This document shows, piece after piece, positions 27,984 through 38,615 of a DNA stretch of 64,000 bases. A program made the position numbers and the translations under genes. The number at the start of each line of letters is the position of its first letter. Position 1 is the first letter of the stretch. This DNA is from Ideonella_A sakaiensis_A (lineage in GTDB: Bacteria; Pseudomonadota; Gammaproteobacteria; Burkholderiales; Burkholderiaceae_C): positions 4,960,001 to 5,024,000 of the forward strand of contig NZ_CP182947.1 in the NCBI RefSeq assembly GCF_048320135.1, given 5' to 3'. Below the pieces are notes generated by a model. That model was not told the origin of the DNA and made no database searches. It worked only from the letters and a program-made list of their open reading frames with translations.

Positions 27984-29455
27984 AACTGTTGCAGGTGGCG
28001 GCGGAAATCTTTCCGCTCGTCAAGACCGGTGGCCTGGCCGATGTGATGGGGGCGCTGCCGCAGGCGCTGGCCGCTGAAGGACACGAGGTGCGGCTGGTGC
28101 TGCCGGGGCTGCCGGCGATCGCCGATGCGGTCCGGCACCAGCAGACGGTCTGCCGCCTCGGCCCGATGTTCGGCGCCGGGCGGGTCGATCTGCTGCTCGG
28201 CCGCATGCCATTCAGCGATTTGCCGGTTTATGTGATCGACGCACCGTTTCTCTACCGTCGGTCCGGCGGCCCTTACCAGGCCAGCGACGGCATCGAGTGG
28301 CCTGACAACGCGCAGCGCTTCGGCCTGCTCGGCTGGGTTGCCGCGCACCTGGCAGGCGGCGAACTCGATCCCGAGTGGGTGCCGGAACTGCTGCAGGCGC
28401 ACGACTGGCATGCGGCGATGGCTTGTGCCTATCTGGTTGCCAATCCGGCCATCGATGTGGCAACCGTCTTCACGGTCCACAACCTGGCGTTCCAGGGCCT
28501 GTTTGCCGCGGCCGATTTCCACCTGCTCGGCCTGCCGGGCCGGCTGATGCACGCGACCGGTCTCGAATTCCATCAGCAGCTGTCGTTCATGAAGGCCGGT
28601 CTCAAGTTTGCCGACCATGTGACAACCGTCAGCCCGACCTACGCACGCGAAATCGCGACACCGGACCACGGCTTCGGCCTGCACGGCGTGATCCAGAGTC
28701 GGGTCTCGAGCGTCTCCGGCATTCTCAACGGGGTCGATGGCGAGGTGTGGAATCCGGCCACCGATCCTGCGCTGCACCGGCGCTACAGCGCGACCGAACT
28801 CGACGGTAAGGCGGATAACAAGCGGATGCTGCAGCGGCAGCTCGAACTCGCCGAGCGCGACGATGCCATGCTGATCGCGGTGGTCAGCCGACTCAGTTCG
28901 CAAAAGGGGCTGGATCTGCTGCTCGATGCGCTGCCGGCAATCCTCGGCCGCGGCGCCCAGCTGGTCGTGCAGGGCACCGGCGACCCCGGGCTGGAGGCGG
29001 CGTTCCGCAATGTCGCCGCAGTCCATTCGGGGCAGGTTGCGGTGCGCATCGGCTACGACGAAGCCTGGGCACACGCGATGATCGGCGCGGCCGATGCGGT
29101 GCTGGTGCCGTCGCGCTTCGAACCCTGCGGCCTGACCCAGCTGTACGGGCTGCGTTATGGCAGCCTGCCGATCGTCCGCCGGGTCGGCGGGCTGGCCGAT
29201 ACCGTCGTCGATGCCGACGATGCCGCGCTCGCCGCCGATCGCGCCACCGGTTTCAGCTTCGACCACCCGACCCCGGGTGCGCTCGACGAAGCGGTCTGGC
29301 GTGCGCAGCAGCTGTACGCGCAGCCGCAGCGCTGGCGGCAGGTGATGGTGCGCGCAATGGCAAAGAATTTTTCGTGGCAGGAAGCCGCGCTGCATTACGG
29401 CGAGCTTTACCAGCGCGTGGTCGCCATACGCCGAGGAAGAGGGGCCGCTCGGTAG
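27980..29455 (+). CDS. glgA: Glycogen synthase GlgA (ADP-glucose type)
   Basis: GT5 glycosyltransferase extending alpha-1,4 chains from ADP-glucose. 491 residues from ATG 27980 inside the glgC stop. The substrate loop KTGGLADVMGALP sits at residues 15-27; the second Rossmann domain has VVSRLSSQKGLDLL and the SRFEPCGLTQLYGLRYGS motif with the retaining-enzyme glutamate. The TAG stop is part of a TAGAAT that resembles a -10 box, but no -35 element accompanies it. Confidence 0.96.
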   Translation: MKLLQVAAEIFPLVKTGGLADVMGALPQALAAEGHEVRLVLPGLPAIADAVRHQQTVCRLGPMFGAGRVDLLLGRMPFSDLPVYVIDAPFLYRRSGGPYQASDGIEWPDNAQRFGLLGWVAAHLAGGELDPEWVPELLQAHDWHAAMACAYLVANPAIDVATVFTVHNLAFQGLFAAADFHLLGLPGRLMHATGLEFHQQLSFMKAGLKFADHVTTVSPTYAREIATPDHGFGLHGVIQSRVSSVSGILNGVDGEVWNPATDPALHRRYSATELDGKADNKRMLQRQLELAERDDAMLIAVVSRLSSQKGLDLLLDALPAILGRGAQLVVQGTGDPGLEAAFRNVAAVHSGQVAVRIGYDEAWAHAMIGAADAVLVPSRFEPCGLTQLYGLRYGSLPIVRRVGGLADTVVDADDAALAADRATGFSFDHPTPGALDEAVWRAQQLYAQPQRWRQVMVRAMAKNFSWQEAALHYGELYQRVVAIRRGRGAAR

Positions 29456-29481
29456 AATCGGGCTTTCGCATCCCCGCTGCC

Positions 29482-29495
29482 CGACCGATCGGTCG
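29482..29495. other. Perfect 14-base palindrome upstream of aroC
   Basis: CGACCGATCGGTCG is self-complementary over all 14 bases and lies 24 bases before the aroC ATG. There is no T-run. It could be a DNA-binding site or a cruciform-prone sequence in a GC-rich genome; function unknown. Confidence 0.35.
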
Positions 29496-29519
29496 CGCGG
29501 CCGATCCGTCAGGGTTTTC

Positions 29520-30641
29520 ATGTCCGGCAGCACGTTTGGCAGCTTGTTCCGCGTCACCAATTTTGGTGAGTCGCACGGCCCCGCAATCGGCTGCGTCGTC
29601 GATGGCTGCCCGCCCGGAATGACGCTGTCAGAGGCCGATATCCAGCCCGAACTGGATCGCCGCCGTCCTGGTACGAGCCGGCATGTGACGCAGCGCAACG
29701 AGGCCGATCAGGTGGAGATCCTGTCGGGGGTCTTCGAGGGCAAGACCACCGGCACGCCGATCTGCCTGCTGATCAGGAATACCGACCAGCGCAGCAAGGA
29801 TTACGGCAACATCCTCGACACCTTCCGCCCGGGCCACGCCGACTATACGTACTGGCGCAAATACGGGCTGCGCGATCCGCGCGGCGGCGGGCGCTCGTCG
29901 GCCCGGCTGACTGCGCCGATGGTCGGCGCCGGGGCCATCGCACGCAAATGGCTGCGTGAACAACACGGCGTGTCGTTCAGCGGCCATCTGACCCAGCTTG
30001 GCGATATCGCCGTGCCGTTCGAATCGCTGGACCATGTTGGCGAGAACCCGTTTTTTGCCGCCAACCGCAGCGATATCGCGCGGCTGGAGGCCTACATGGA
30101 CGAGTTGCGCAAGGCCGGCGACAGCTGCGGCGCGCGCATTGCGGTCGCCGCGCACGGCGTGCCGCCCGGCTGGGGCGAACCCCTGTACGACAAGCTCGAC
30201 GCCGACATCGCCTACGCGATGATGGGCATCAATGCGGTGAAGGGTGTCGAGATCGGCTCAGGCTTCGGCTGCGTCACCGAGCGCGGCACGACCCATGGCG
30301 ACGCCTTGCTGCCCGACGGCTTTGCCAGCAACCACGCCGGCGGCGTGCTCGGCGGCATCTCGACTGGCCAGGACATCACGGTGTCGATCGCAATCAAGCC
30401 GACCAGTTCGATCCGCAGCCCGCGGCCATCGATCGACCGGGCCGGCCAGCCGACCGTCGTCGAGACATTCGGCCGGCACGACCCGTGTGTCGGCATCCGC
30501 GCGACGCCAATTGCCGAGGCGATGCTCGCGCTGGTGTTGATCGACCATGCGCTGCGCCACCGGGCGCAATGTGGCGATGTCGAGATCCCGCTCGCGCCGT
30601 TGCCGGCTTCAAGCCGCCTGGCTGGCGACGCCGGGGGCTGA
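29520..30641 (+). CDS. aroC: Chorismate synthase
   Basis: Last step of the shikimate pathway, converting EPSP to chorismate with reduced FMN. 373 residues. All three family signatures are visible: GESHGPAIGCVVDGCPPG near the start, GGGRSSARLTAPMVGAGAIA in the middle, and RHDPCVGIRATPIAEAM toward the end. A short glgA-aroC spacer of 64 bases has no clear promoter beyond a TAGAAT at the glgA stop and a 14-base palindrome. No canonical ribosome site precedes the ATG. Confidence 0.97.
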   Translation: MSGSTFGSLFRVTNFGESHGPAIGCVVDGCPPGMTLSEADIQPELDRRRPGTSRHVTQRNEADQVEILSGVFEGKTTGTPICLLIRNTDQRSKDYGNILDTFRPGHADYTYWRKYGLRDPRGGGRSSARLTAPMVGAGAIARKWLREQHGVSFSGHLTQLGDIAVPFESLDHVGENPFFAANRSDIARLEAYMDELRKAGDSCGARIAVAAHGVPPGWGEPLYDKLDADIAYAMMGINAVKGVEIGSGFGCVTERGTTHGDALLPDGFASNHAGGVLGGISTGQDITVSIAIKPTSSIRSPRPSIDRAGQPTVVETFGRHDPCVGIRATPIAEAMLALVLIDHALRHRAQCGDVEIPLAPLPASSRLAGDAGG

Positions 30642-30751
30642 CGCAACGCTCCAGGCTCCGATTGGCGGCCCGCCGCAGTGCAGGGCATGTGTCGAATTCC
30701 TGCGGATTGTCCTGGACAAACCGACCTGCCAGCCAGGGAACTTCCGGCCCG

Positions 30752-30805
30752 TAACTTGACCAAAACAGTGGGGATAAGTTATACTTGACGAAACTACTCG
30801 GGTAC
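30752..30805 (+). promoter_or_regulatory. iscR promoter with two IscR type-1-like sites
   Basis: A sigma70 promoter is visible: TTGACC (30756-30761), 18 bases, TATACT (30780-30785). A 25-base block at 30781-30805 (ATACTTGACG...CGGGTA) fits the known IscR type-1 consensus at 21 of 25 positions by my count. A second block at 30752-30776, shifted by 29 bases, fits at about 18 of 25. One covers the -35 and the other the -10, as expected for autorepression by [2Fe-2S] IscR. Confidence 0.7.
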
Positions 30806-30901
30806 AGCGCGCCATACCGGTGTGCCACGGTCGAGGGTCTTGTCAAACATGACGAACCACTGTCTTGTTTGTTATGCCTTAGCGGGCCACAGGAGAAATT
30901 C

Positions 30902-31435
30902 ATGCGTCTGACCACCAAAGGCCGCTTTGCGGTAACGGCGATGATCGACCTCGCATTGCGTGAGCATTCGGGTCCGGTCGCCCTTGCGGCGATCAGTTCC
31001 CGCCAGCAGATTTCCTTGTCGTATCTTGAGCAGCTGTTCGGCAAATTGCGCCGGCACGAGCTGGTCGAAAGCACGCGCGGACCTGGCGGCGGCTATTCGC
31101 TCGGCCGCAAGTCCGAGGAAATTTCGGTTGCCGACATCATCGTCGCGGTCGACGAGCCGATCGACGCGACCGGCTGCGGCGGCAAGGAAAACTGCATGGG
31201 CGACGACTCGGGGCGCTGCATGACGCACGACCTGTGGGCGAGCCTGAATACCCGGATGATCGAATACCTCGATTCGATTTCGCTGAAGAAGCTGGTCGAC
31301 GAGCAGCTGGCAAAGGGCGTGTCGATCGAGGAGCAGCCGGTGAAGCGGGCGATTTCGTCGCAGCCGGTCGTCAAGCCGATCAAGATCACTGCGCCGAATT
31401 CGGTGTTTGCGCTCGGCAATGCGTTCTCGAAATAG
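30902..31435 (+). CDS. iscR: Iron-sulfur cluster regulator IscR
   Basis: Rrf2-family transcription factor that senses Fe-S status and represses its own operon when it holds a [2Fe-2S] cluster. 177 residues from ATG 30902 (MRLTTKGRFAVTAM), preceded by AGGAG. A winged helix (1-80) is followed by the cluster region: Cys92, Cys98, Cys106, His109. In E. coli the last two ligands are 104 and 107, so this loop is two residues longer. The C-terminal tail from about residue 140 extends beyond the core. IscR-like sites lie in its promoter; iscS follows after 50 bases. Confidence 0.96.
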   Translation: MRLTTKGRFAVTAMIDLALREHSGPVALAAISSRQQISLSYLEQLFGKLRRHELVESTRGPGGGYSLGRKSEEISVADIIVAVDEPIDATGCGGKENCMGDDSGRCMTHDLWASLNTRMIEYLDSISLKKLVDEQLAKGVSIEEQPVKRAISSQPVVKPIKITAPNSVFALGNAFSK

Positions 31436-31485
31436 TTCTTGACGTTTCTTTTCAGTTCAACCCACGTTCCGATTGCGCGATTGTT

Positions 31486-32706
31486 ATGGACATGACGCCT
31501 CACTTCCCGATCTACATGGACTACGGAGCCACCACTCCGGTGGACCAGCGCGTCGTCGACGTGATGATTCCGTGGTTGCGCGAGCATTTCGGCAATCCGG
31601 CGTCGCGCAGCCATGCCTGGGGCTGGGAAGCCGAAGAGGCGGTCGAGAAGGCGCGGTCGCAGGTTGCCGAACTGATCAATGCCGATCCGCGCGAAATCGT
31701 CTGGACCTCTGGTGCAACCGAGTCCGACAACCTCGCGCTGAAGGGTGCGGCGCATTTCTACAAGAGCCGCGGCAAGCACCTGATCACCGTCAAGACCGAA
31801 CACAAGGCGGTGCTCGACACGATGCGCGAACTCGAGCGCCAGGGTTTCGAAGTCACCTACCTCGACGTCCAGGAAGACGGCTTGCTCGACCTGGACAAGT
31901 TGAAGTCGGCGATGCGGCCCGACACGATCCTGGTCTCGGTGATGTTCGTCAACAACGAGATCGGCGTGATCCAGGACATCGCGGCGATTGGCGCGATGTG
32001 CCGCGAGCGCGGCATCATCTTCCACGTCGACGCGGCGCAGGCCACCGGCAAGGTCGAGATCGATCTGGCCACGTTGCCGGTCGATCTGATGAGCCTGGCC
32101 TCGCACAAGACCTACGGTCCGAAGGGCATCGGCGCGTTGTATGTGCGGCGCAAGCCGCGGGTGCGGATCGAGGCGCAGATGCACGGTGGCGGCCATGAGC
32201 GCGGCATGCGCTCGGGCACGCTGCCGACGCACCAGATCGTCGGCATGGGCGAGGCCTTCCGCATCGCCCGCGAGGAGATGAGCACCGAGAACGAACGCGT
32301 CAGGACGCTGCAGCAGCGGCTGATGAACGGGCTGCAGGACATCGAGCAGATTTTTCTGAATGGCCATCCCGACAAGCGGGTGCCGCACAACGTCAACATC
32401 TCGTTCAACTATGTCGAGGGAGAATCGTTGATCATGGGCATCAAGGGGATCGCCGTTTCGTCGGGCTCGGCCTGTACGTCGGCCAGCCTGGAGCCGAGTT
32501 ATGTGCTTCGCGCCCTCGGCCGCAGTGACGAATTGGCTCACTCGAGCCTGCGCATGACGATCGGCCGTTTCACGACGGCCGAGGAAATCGACTATGTCGT
32601 CACGACGCTGAAGGATCGTGTCGCCAAGCTGCGCGAGTTGTCTCCGCTGTGGGACATGTACCAGGAAGGTGTTGACATCAGCACCATCCAGTGGGCTGCG
32701 CATTGA
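31486..32706 (+). CDS. iscS: Cysteine desulfurase IscS
   Basis: PLP enzyme that removes sulfur from cysteine for Fe-S assembly and tRNA thiolation. 406 residues from ATG 31486; an ATG at 31492 is equally possible and neither has a strong ribosome site. The PLP lysine is in ASHKTYGPKG; the catalytic cysteine is in the mobile loop SSGSACTSASLEPS. The tail LSPLWDMYQEGVDISTIQW matches the IscU-binding C-terminus of IscS, not NifS. Second gene of iscRSUA. Confidence 0.97.
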   Translation: MDMTPHFPIYMDYGATTPVDQRVVDVMIPWLREHFGNPASRSHAWGWEAEEAVEKARSQVAELINADPREIVWTSGATESDNLALKGAAHFYKSRGKHLITVKTEHKAVLDTMRELERQGFEVTYLDVQEDGLLDLDKLKSAMRPDTILVSVMFVNNEIGVIQDIAAIGAMCRERGIIFHVDAAQATGKVEIDLATLPVDLMSLASHKTYGPKGIGALYVRRKPRVRIEAQMHGGGHERGMRSGTLPTHQIVGMGEAFRIAREEMSTENERVRTLQQRLMNGLQDIEQIFLNGHPDKRVPHNVNISFNYVEGESLIMGIKGIAVSSGSACTSASLEPSYVLRALGRSDELAHSSLRMTIGRFTTAEEIDYVVTTLKDRVAKLRELSPLWDMYQEGVDISTIQWAAH

Positions 32707-32725
32707 GGATTGAAGGAGAAATCGA

Positions 32726-33148
32726 ATGGCATACAGTCAAAAAGTTGTTGATCACTACGAAAACCCGCGCAATGTCGGATCGTTCGAGAAGGGCGATGAC
32801 ACGGTCGGAACCGGCATGGTCGGCGCGCCTGCGTGTGGTGATGTGATGAAGTTGCAGATCAAGGTCGACCCGGCTACCGGGCTGATCCAGGACGCGCGCT
32901 TCAAGACCTATGGCTGCGGCTCGGCGATTGCTTCGAGTTCGCTGGTCACCGAGTGGGTCAAGGGCAAATCGCTCGACGAGGCGATGCAGATCAGGAATAC
33001 GCACATTGCCGAGGAACTGGCGCTGCCGCCGGTGAAGATCCACTGCTCGATCCTCGCCGAGGATGCGATCAAGGCGGCAGTGACCGATTACCGGGCCAAG
33101 TCGACAACCGAGACGGCTGGCGAGGCCGCTGCCGCATCGAACCCTTGA
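32726..33148 (+). CDS. iscU: Fe-S cluster scaffold IscU
   Basis: Scaffold on which new [2Fe-2S] clusters form from IscS sulfur, then passed on by HscA/HscB. The three ligand cysteines are Cys37 (GAPACGDV), Cys64 (YGCGSAIASSS) and Cys107. LPPVK just before Cys107 is the HscA recognition motif. 140 residues; the last dozen are an Ala/Thr/Ser tail longer than in E. coli. AGGAGA lies in front of the ATG. Confidence 0.97.
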   Translation: MAYSQKVVDHYENPRNVGSFEKGDDTVGTGMVGAPACGDVMKLQIKVDPATGLIQDARFKTYGCGSAIASSSLVTEWVKGKSLDEAMQIRNTHIAEELALPPVKIHCSILAEDAIKAAVTDYRAKSTTETAGEAAAASNP

Positions 33149-33153
33149 TCGAC

Positions 33154-33477
33154 ATGAGCGTGACCCTGACCGAGGCGGCTGCGCGACATGTCAGCCGCTA
33201 CATCGCCAAACGTGGCAAAGGCGTCGGCGTGCGCCTCGGCGTGAAGACGACCGGCTGCTCCGGGCTTGCCTACAAGCTCGAATATGCCGACGACGTCGCG
33301 CCCGAGGACAAGGTATTCGAGGGCCATGGCGTCAAGGTTCTGGTCGATCCGAAAAGCCTGCCCTACCTCGACGGTACCGAACTCGATTTTGTCCGCGAGG
33401 GCCTGAACGAGGGTTTCAAGTTCCACAATCCGCGCGAGAAGGATCGCTGCGGCTGTGGCGAATCCTTCCGCGTCTGA
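33154..33477 (+). CDS. iscA: Fe-S assembly A-type carrier IscA
   Basis: A-type carrier delivering Fe-S clusters or iron, especially for [4Fe-4S] proteins. 107 residues with the invariant cysteines Cys35 (TTGCSGLAY), Cys99 and Cys101 (CGCGESF). Starts 5 bases after iscU. A long intrinsic terminator follows its stop, setting it apart from hscB-hscA-fdx. Confidence 0.96.
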   Translation: MSVTLTEAAARHVSRYIAKRGKGVGVRLGVKTTGCSGLAYKLEYADDVAPEDKVFEGHGVKVLVDPKSLPYLDGTELDFVREGLNEGFKFHNPREKDRCGCGESFRV

Positions 33478-33485
33478 CTGACCGC

Positions 33486-33547
33486 GGCCGGGGCCATTGC
33501 GGGAGCTGCCGTTCGGCGGTTGCTCGCGGCACCGGCCCTGTTTTTTT
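33486..33547 (+). terminator. Strong intrinsic terminator between iscA and hscB
   Basis: GGCCGGGGCC (33486-33495) pairs with GGCACCGGCC (33528-33537) with one mismatch. Inner pairs include GCCG-TT-CGGC. The stem is followed at once by seven T residues (33541-33547). This is a classic rho-independent terminator. Confidence 0.8.
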
Positions 33548-33615
33548 CGACAACCCGCGTGCACACAGCCGCCAACCGATCCGCAGGTGTCAGCCCGCCT
33601 GCGAGCTGATCGCCG

Positions 33616-34134
33616 ATGAAGCTCGACAGCGACGACTTTGAACTGTTTGGTCTGCCGCGCCGCTTTGTGCAGGATCGCAGCGAGATCGATGCCCGCTGGC
33701 GCATGTTGCAAGGCGAGGTCCATCCCGATCGCTTTGCCGCCGGTGGCGCTGCTGCGCAGCGCAGTGCGATGCAATGGGCGGTGCGCGTCAACGAGGCCTA
33801 CCAGCGACTGCGCGATCCGCTGAAGCGGGCTGCCTATCTCTGCGAACTGGCCGGCGCGCCGATCGACGCCGAGAACAATACCGCGATGCCGGGCGACTTC
33901 CTGATGCAGCAGATGGCGTGGCGCGAGGCGCTCGATGATGCGCAGGGTATCGAGGAGGTCCGTCTGCTGGCCGACGAGGTGTCGGCATTCCGGCGCGATG
34001 CGCTCGAGCGCTTGCAGTACACGCTCGACGAGCAACGCGATCCAGCGGAGGCGGCGCGTCAGGTGCGTGCATTGATGTTCGTCGAGCGTTTTGACGACGA
34101 CATCGACCGGCGGCTCGAGTCGCTTGGTGAATGA
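33616..34134 (+). CDS. hscB: J-domain co-chaperone HscB
   Basis: Brings IscU to HscA and stimulates its ATPase. 172 residues: an N-terminal J domain with the HPD tripeptide in GEVHPDRFA, then a C-terminal three-helix IscU-binding domain. Gene start ATG 33616 follows a 138-base gap containing the iscA terminator, so it may have a separate promoter or rely on read-through. hscA follows after 12 bases. Confidence 0.94.
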   Translation: MKLDSDDFELFGLPRRFVQDRSEIDARWRMLQGEVHPDRFAAGGAAAQRSAMQWAVRVNEAYQRLRDPLKRAAYLCELAGAPIDAENNTAMPGDFLMQQMAWREALDDAQGIEEVRLLADEVSAFRRDALERLQYTLDEQRDPAEAARQVRALMFVERFDDDIDRRLESLGE

Positions 34135-34146
34135 GAAGATAAATCC

Positions 34147-36003
<1,857 letters not shown>

Positions 36004-36023
36004 GCCGCGGCCGGACCAGCAAC

Positions 36024-36362
36024 ATGCCGAAGATCAAGGTTCTTCCCCACATCGAAATCTGCCCGCAGGGCAAGGAAATCAGCGCGCCCGCCGGCACCTC
36101 GATCTGCGAGGCGCTGCTCGATAACGGCATCGAGATCGAACATGCCTGCGAGATGAGTGCGGCCTGCACGACCTGCCATGTGATCGTCCGCGAGGGTTTC
36201 GATTCGCTCGGCGAGCTCGAGGAGGTCGAGGAAGACCTGCTCGATCGTGCCTGGGGTCTCGAGCCGCAGTCGCGGCTGTCGTGCCAGGCGATCGTTGCCG
36301 GCAAGGATTTGACGGTCGAGATCCCGCGCTACACGATCAACCACGCGAAGGAAGGCCATTGA
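36024..36362 (+). CDS. fdx: [2Fe-2S] ferredoxin of the isc system
   Basis: Electron donor for Fe-S assembly on IscU. 112 residues. Ligands Cys42, Cys48, Cys51 and Cys87, in CEMSAACTTCHV and RLSCQAIV, reproduce the adrenodoxin-like pattern of bacterial Fdx. Last isc gene here: iscX, which often follows fdx, is not seen before tsaD. Confidence 0.96.
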   Translation: MPKIKVLPHIEICPQGKEISAPAGTSICEALLDNGIEIEHACEMSAACTTCHVIVREGFDSLGELEEVEEDLLDRAWGLEPQSRLSCQAIVAGKDLTVEIPRYTINHAKEGH

Positions 36363-36399
36363 CGCGCTGTTCGGAGCACGCGGTGAAGGCGCGGCGGCG

Positions 36400-37437
36400 A
36401 TGAACGTGCTCGGCTTCGAATCGTCGTGCGACGAAACCGGCGTCGCGCTGGTCTCGGTCGATTCGACCTCGCTGCGTCTGCGAGCGCAGGCGCTGCACAG
36501 CCAGATCGACATGCACCGCGCCTATGGCGGCGTGGTGCCCGAACTGGCGTCGCGCGACCACATCCGGCGCGTGCTGCCATTGACCGAAGCGGTGCTCGCT
36601 GGCGCCGGCGCCGAACTGTCGGACATCGATCTGCTCGCCTATACCCGAGGCCCCGGGCTGGCCGGCGCCTTGCTCGTTGGCGCCGGTTTTGCCTGTGCGC
36701 TGGCCACCGCGCTCGGCAAGCCGATGCTCGGCGTGCACCACCTCGAAGGGCATCTGCTGTCGCCGTTCCTGTCGGCGAATCCGCCGAGTTTTCCGTTTGT
36801 CGCGCTGCTGGTCTCCGGCGGGCACACTCAGCTGATGCGGGTCGACGATGTCGGCGACTACCGGCTGCTCGGCGAAACCATCGACGACGCCGCCGGCGAG
36901 GCCTTCGACAAGACCGCCAAGCTGCTCGGCCTGCCTTATCCGGGCGGGCCCGAACTGGCGCGGTTGGCCGAGACCGGCGACGCGGCAGCGTTCGAACTGC
37001 CGCGTCCGCTGCTGCACAGCGGCACGCTCGATTTTTCGTTTGCCGGCCTGAAAACCGCGGTTCGCACCCATGTGCTGAAGCTGGGCGACGGGATCTCTGC
37101 GCAGCAGCGCGCCGACCTCGCGGCAGCAACGCAGCAGGCGATCGTCGACGTGCTGGTCCGCAAGTCGATCGCCGCGCTGAAGCAGACCGGTCTGCGCAGC
37201 ATCGTCGTCGCCGGCGGCGTCGGCGCGAACCGGCTGCTGCGTCGGCAGCTCGATGCGGCCGCCGCCGGCCGTTCGGCGACGGTTTTTTATCCGGAGCTGT
37301 CGCTGTGCACCGACAACGGCGCGATGATTGCGCTGGCCGCGGCGATGCGCGTGCAACGCGGCATCGCCGAGCCTGCGACCGTCGGCCGCTTCGATGTCCG
37401 GCCGCGATGGCCGCTGTCCGAAGTCTCAATCACCTGA
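36400..37437 (+). CDS. tsaD: tRNA N6-threonylcarbamoyladenosine transferase TsaD
   Basis: Transfers threonylcarbamoyl from TC-AMP to A37 of ANN-decoding tRNAs, together with TsaB and TsaE. 345 residues of the ASKHA fold. Motifs: GFESSCDETGVALV at the start, GVHHLEGHL with the metal-binding histidines, LLVSGGHTQL, DDAAGEAFDKTAKLLGLPYPGG, and the late VAGGVGANRLLR and CTDNGAMIA. Sits 37 bases after fdx on the same strand; a separate promoter was not seen. Confidence 0.96.
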   Translation: MNVLGFESSCDETGVALVSVDSTSLRLRAQALHSQIDMHRAYGGVVPELASRDHIRRVLPLTEAVLAGAGAELSDIDLLAYTRGPGLAGALLVGAGFACALATALGKPMLGVHHLEGHLLSPFLSANPPSFPFVALLVSGGHTQLMRVDDVGDYRLLGETIDDAAGEAFDKTAKLLGLPYPGGPELARLAETGDAAAFELPRPLLHSGTLDFSFAGLKTAVRTHVLKLGDGISAQQRADLAAATQQAIVDVLVRKSIAALKQTGLRSIVVAGGVGANRLLRRQLDAAAAGRSATVFYPELSLCTDNGAMIALAAAMRVQRGIAEPATVGRFDVRPRWPLSEVSIT

Positions 37438-37441
37438 TCCG

Positions 37442-38614
37442 ATGCCTCCAGTTTCCCGTCTGCTGATCGACCGCCTGCCTGGCTCGAAGATCCGCGAAGT
37501 CGCCGATGCCGGCATCGGCCGAAGCGACCTGCTGCCGTTCTGGTTTGGCGAAAGCGACGAGGTGACGCCAGCGGCGATCCGCCAGGCTGCTGCTGATTCG
37601 ATCCAGGCCGGCGAAACCTTTTATTCGCCGAACCTCGGTCTGCCCGAGCTCCGCGAGGCGATCGCCGGCTATGTGTCGACGCTGCATCCGCCGCTCGGCG
37701 CGGCTCGCATTGCGGTCGCGTCGGGCGGCGTCAATGCCCTGATGCTGGCGCTGCAGGCGCTGGTCGACCCCGGCGACGAGGTGGTGGCGGTCGTGCCGCT
37801 GTGGCCGAACCTGACCGCGCAGGCAAATATCCTCGGCGCGCGGGTGCACCGGGTGTCGTTGCGCTTCGACGAAGCCGGCGCCGGCAGCCGCTGGGTCCTC
37901 GACCTCGATCGCCTGCTCGAGCGGGTGACGCCGCGCACGCGGGTGCTGCTGCTGAATGCGCCGAACAATCCGACCGGCTGGACGCTCAGCGCGGACGAGC
38001 AACGGCGCATCCTCGACCATTGCCGGCGCACTGGCACCTGGATCGTCGCCGACGAGGTTTATGAGCGCATCTTTTTCGAACACGACGCCGCTGCGCCGAG
38101 TTTTCTCGACATCGCCGACGCGGACGAGCGGCTGATCGTCGTCCACAGCTTCTCGAAAAGTTTTCTGATGACCGGCTGGCGGCTCGGCTGGATGGTGGTG
38201 CCGGAGGCGATGGCCTCGGCGATCGGCAAGCTGATCGAATTCAACACCTCGTGTTCGCCGGTTTTTGTCCAGCGCGCCGGCATCGCCGCGTTGCTGCAGG
38301 GCGAGCCGCTGGTCCGCGATGTCGTCGACCGCTTGAAGATCTGCCGCGATGCGCTGCTGCCGGCGCTGGCCGCGGTCCCTGGCGTTCGGGTGGCGACGCC
38401 GCCGGGCGGCATGTATGCGTTTTTTGCGATCGACGGGCAGACCGACTCGCTGGCGCTGGCCAAGCGGCTGGTCGCCGATGCCGGCCTCGGGCTGGCGCCG
38501 GGCGCCGCGTTCGGCGACGAAGGCGAAGGCTGGTTGCGCTGGTGTTTTGCATCCCGCGATCCGCAACGCCTGGTCGACGGGGTTGCCCGGCTCAGGGGCG
38601 CTCTCGGGGTATAA
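37442..38614 (+). CDS. Class I PLP-dependent aminotransferase (substrate unassigned)
   Basis: Fold-type I aminotransferase of 390 residues, beginning 4 bases after tsaD. Motifs: NAPNNPTGWTL, DEVYERIFF, and the PLP-lysine segment SFSKSFLMTGWRLGW. The substrate carboxylate arginine is in the late segment EGWLRWCFA. It resembles AspC/ArAT-like enzymes of Proteobacteria, but the residues visible do not fix an amino acid. The stop codon overlaps the rpsO -10 box. Confidence 0.85.
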   Translation: MPPVSRLLIDRLPGSKIREVADAGIGRSDLLPFWFGESDEVTPAAIRQAAADSIQAGETFYSPNLGLPELREAIAGYVSTLHPPLGAARIAVASGGVNALMLALQALVDPGDEVVAVVPLWPNLTAQANILGARVHRVSLRFDEAGAGSRWVLDLDRLLERVTPRTRVLLLNAPNNPTGWTLSADEQRRILDHCRRTGTWIVADEVYERIFFEHDAAAPSFLDIADADERLIVVHSFSKSFLMTGWRLGWMVVPEAMASAIGKLIEFNTSCSPVFVQRAGIAALLQGEPLVRDVVDRLKICRDALLPALAAVPGVRVATPPGGMYAFFAIDGQTDSLALAKRLVADAGLGLAPGAAFGDEGEGWLRWCFASRDPQRLVDGVARLRGALGV

Positions 38615-38615
38615 T
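38610..38615 (+). promoter_or_regulatory. rpsO promoter -10 box
   Basis: TATAAT (38610-38615) is an exact -10 element overlapping the stop codon of the preceding gene. A convincing -35 at 16-19 bases is missing. It would give an rpsO leader of about 180 bases, long enough for the S15 autoregulatory fold known from other bacteria; I could not confirm a pseudoknot by eye. Confidence 0.5.

Noticed and set aside
29453..29458. TAGAAT as an aroC promoter
   Set aside because: It coincides with the glgA stop codon and has no -35 element 15-19 bases upstream.
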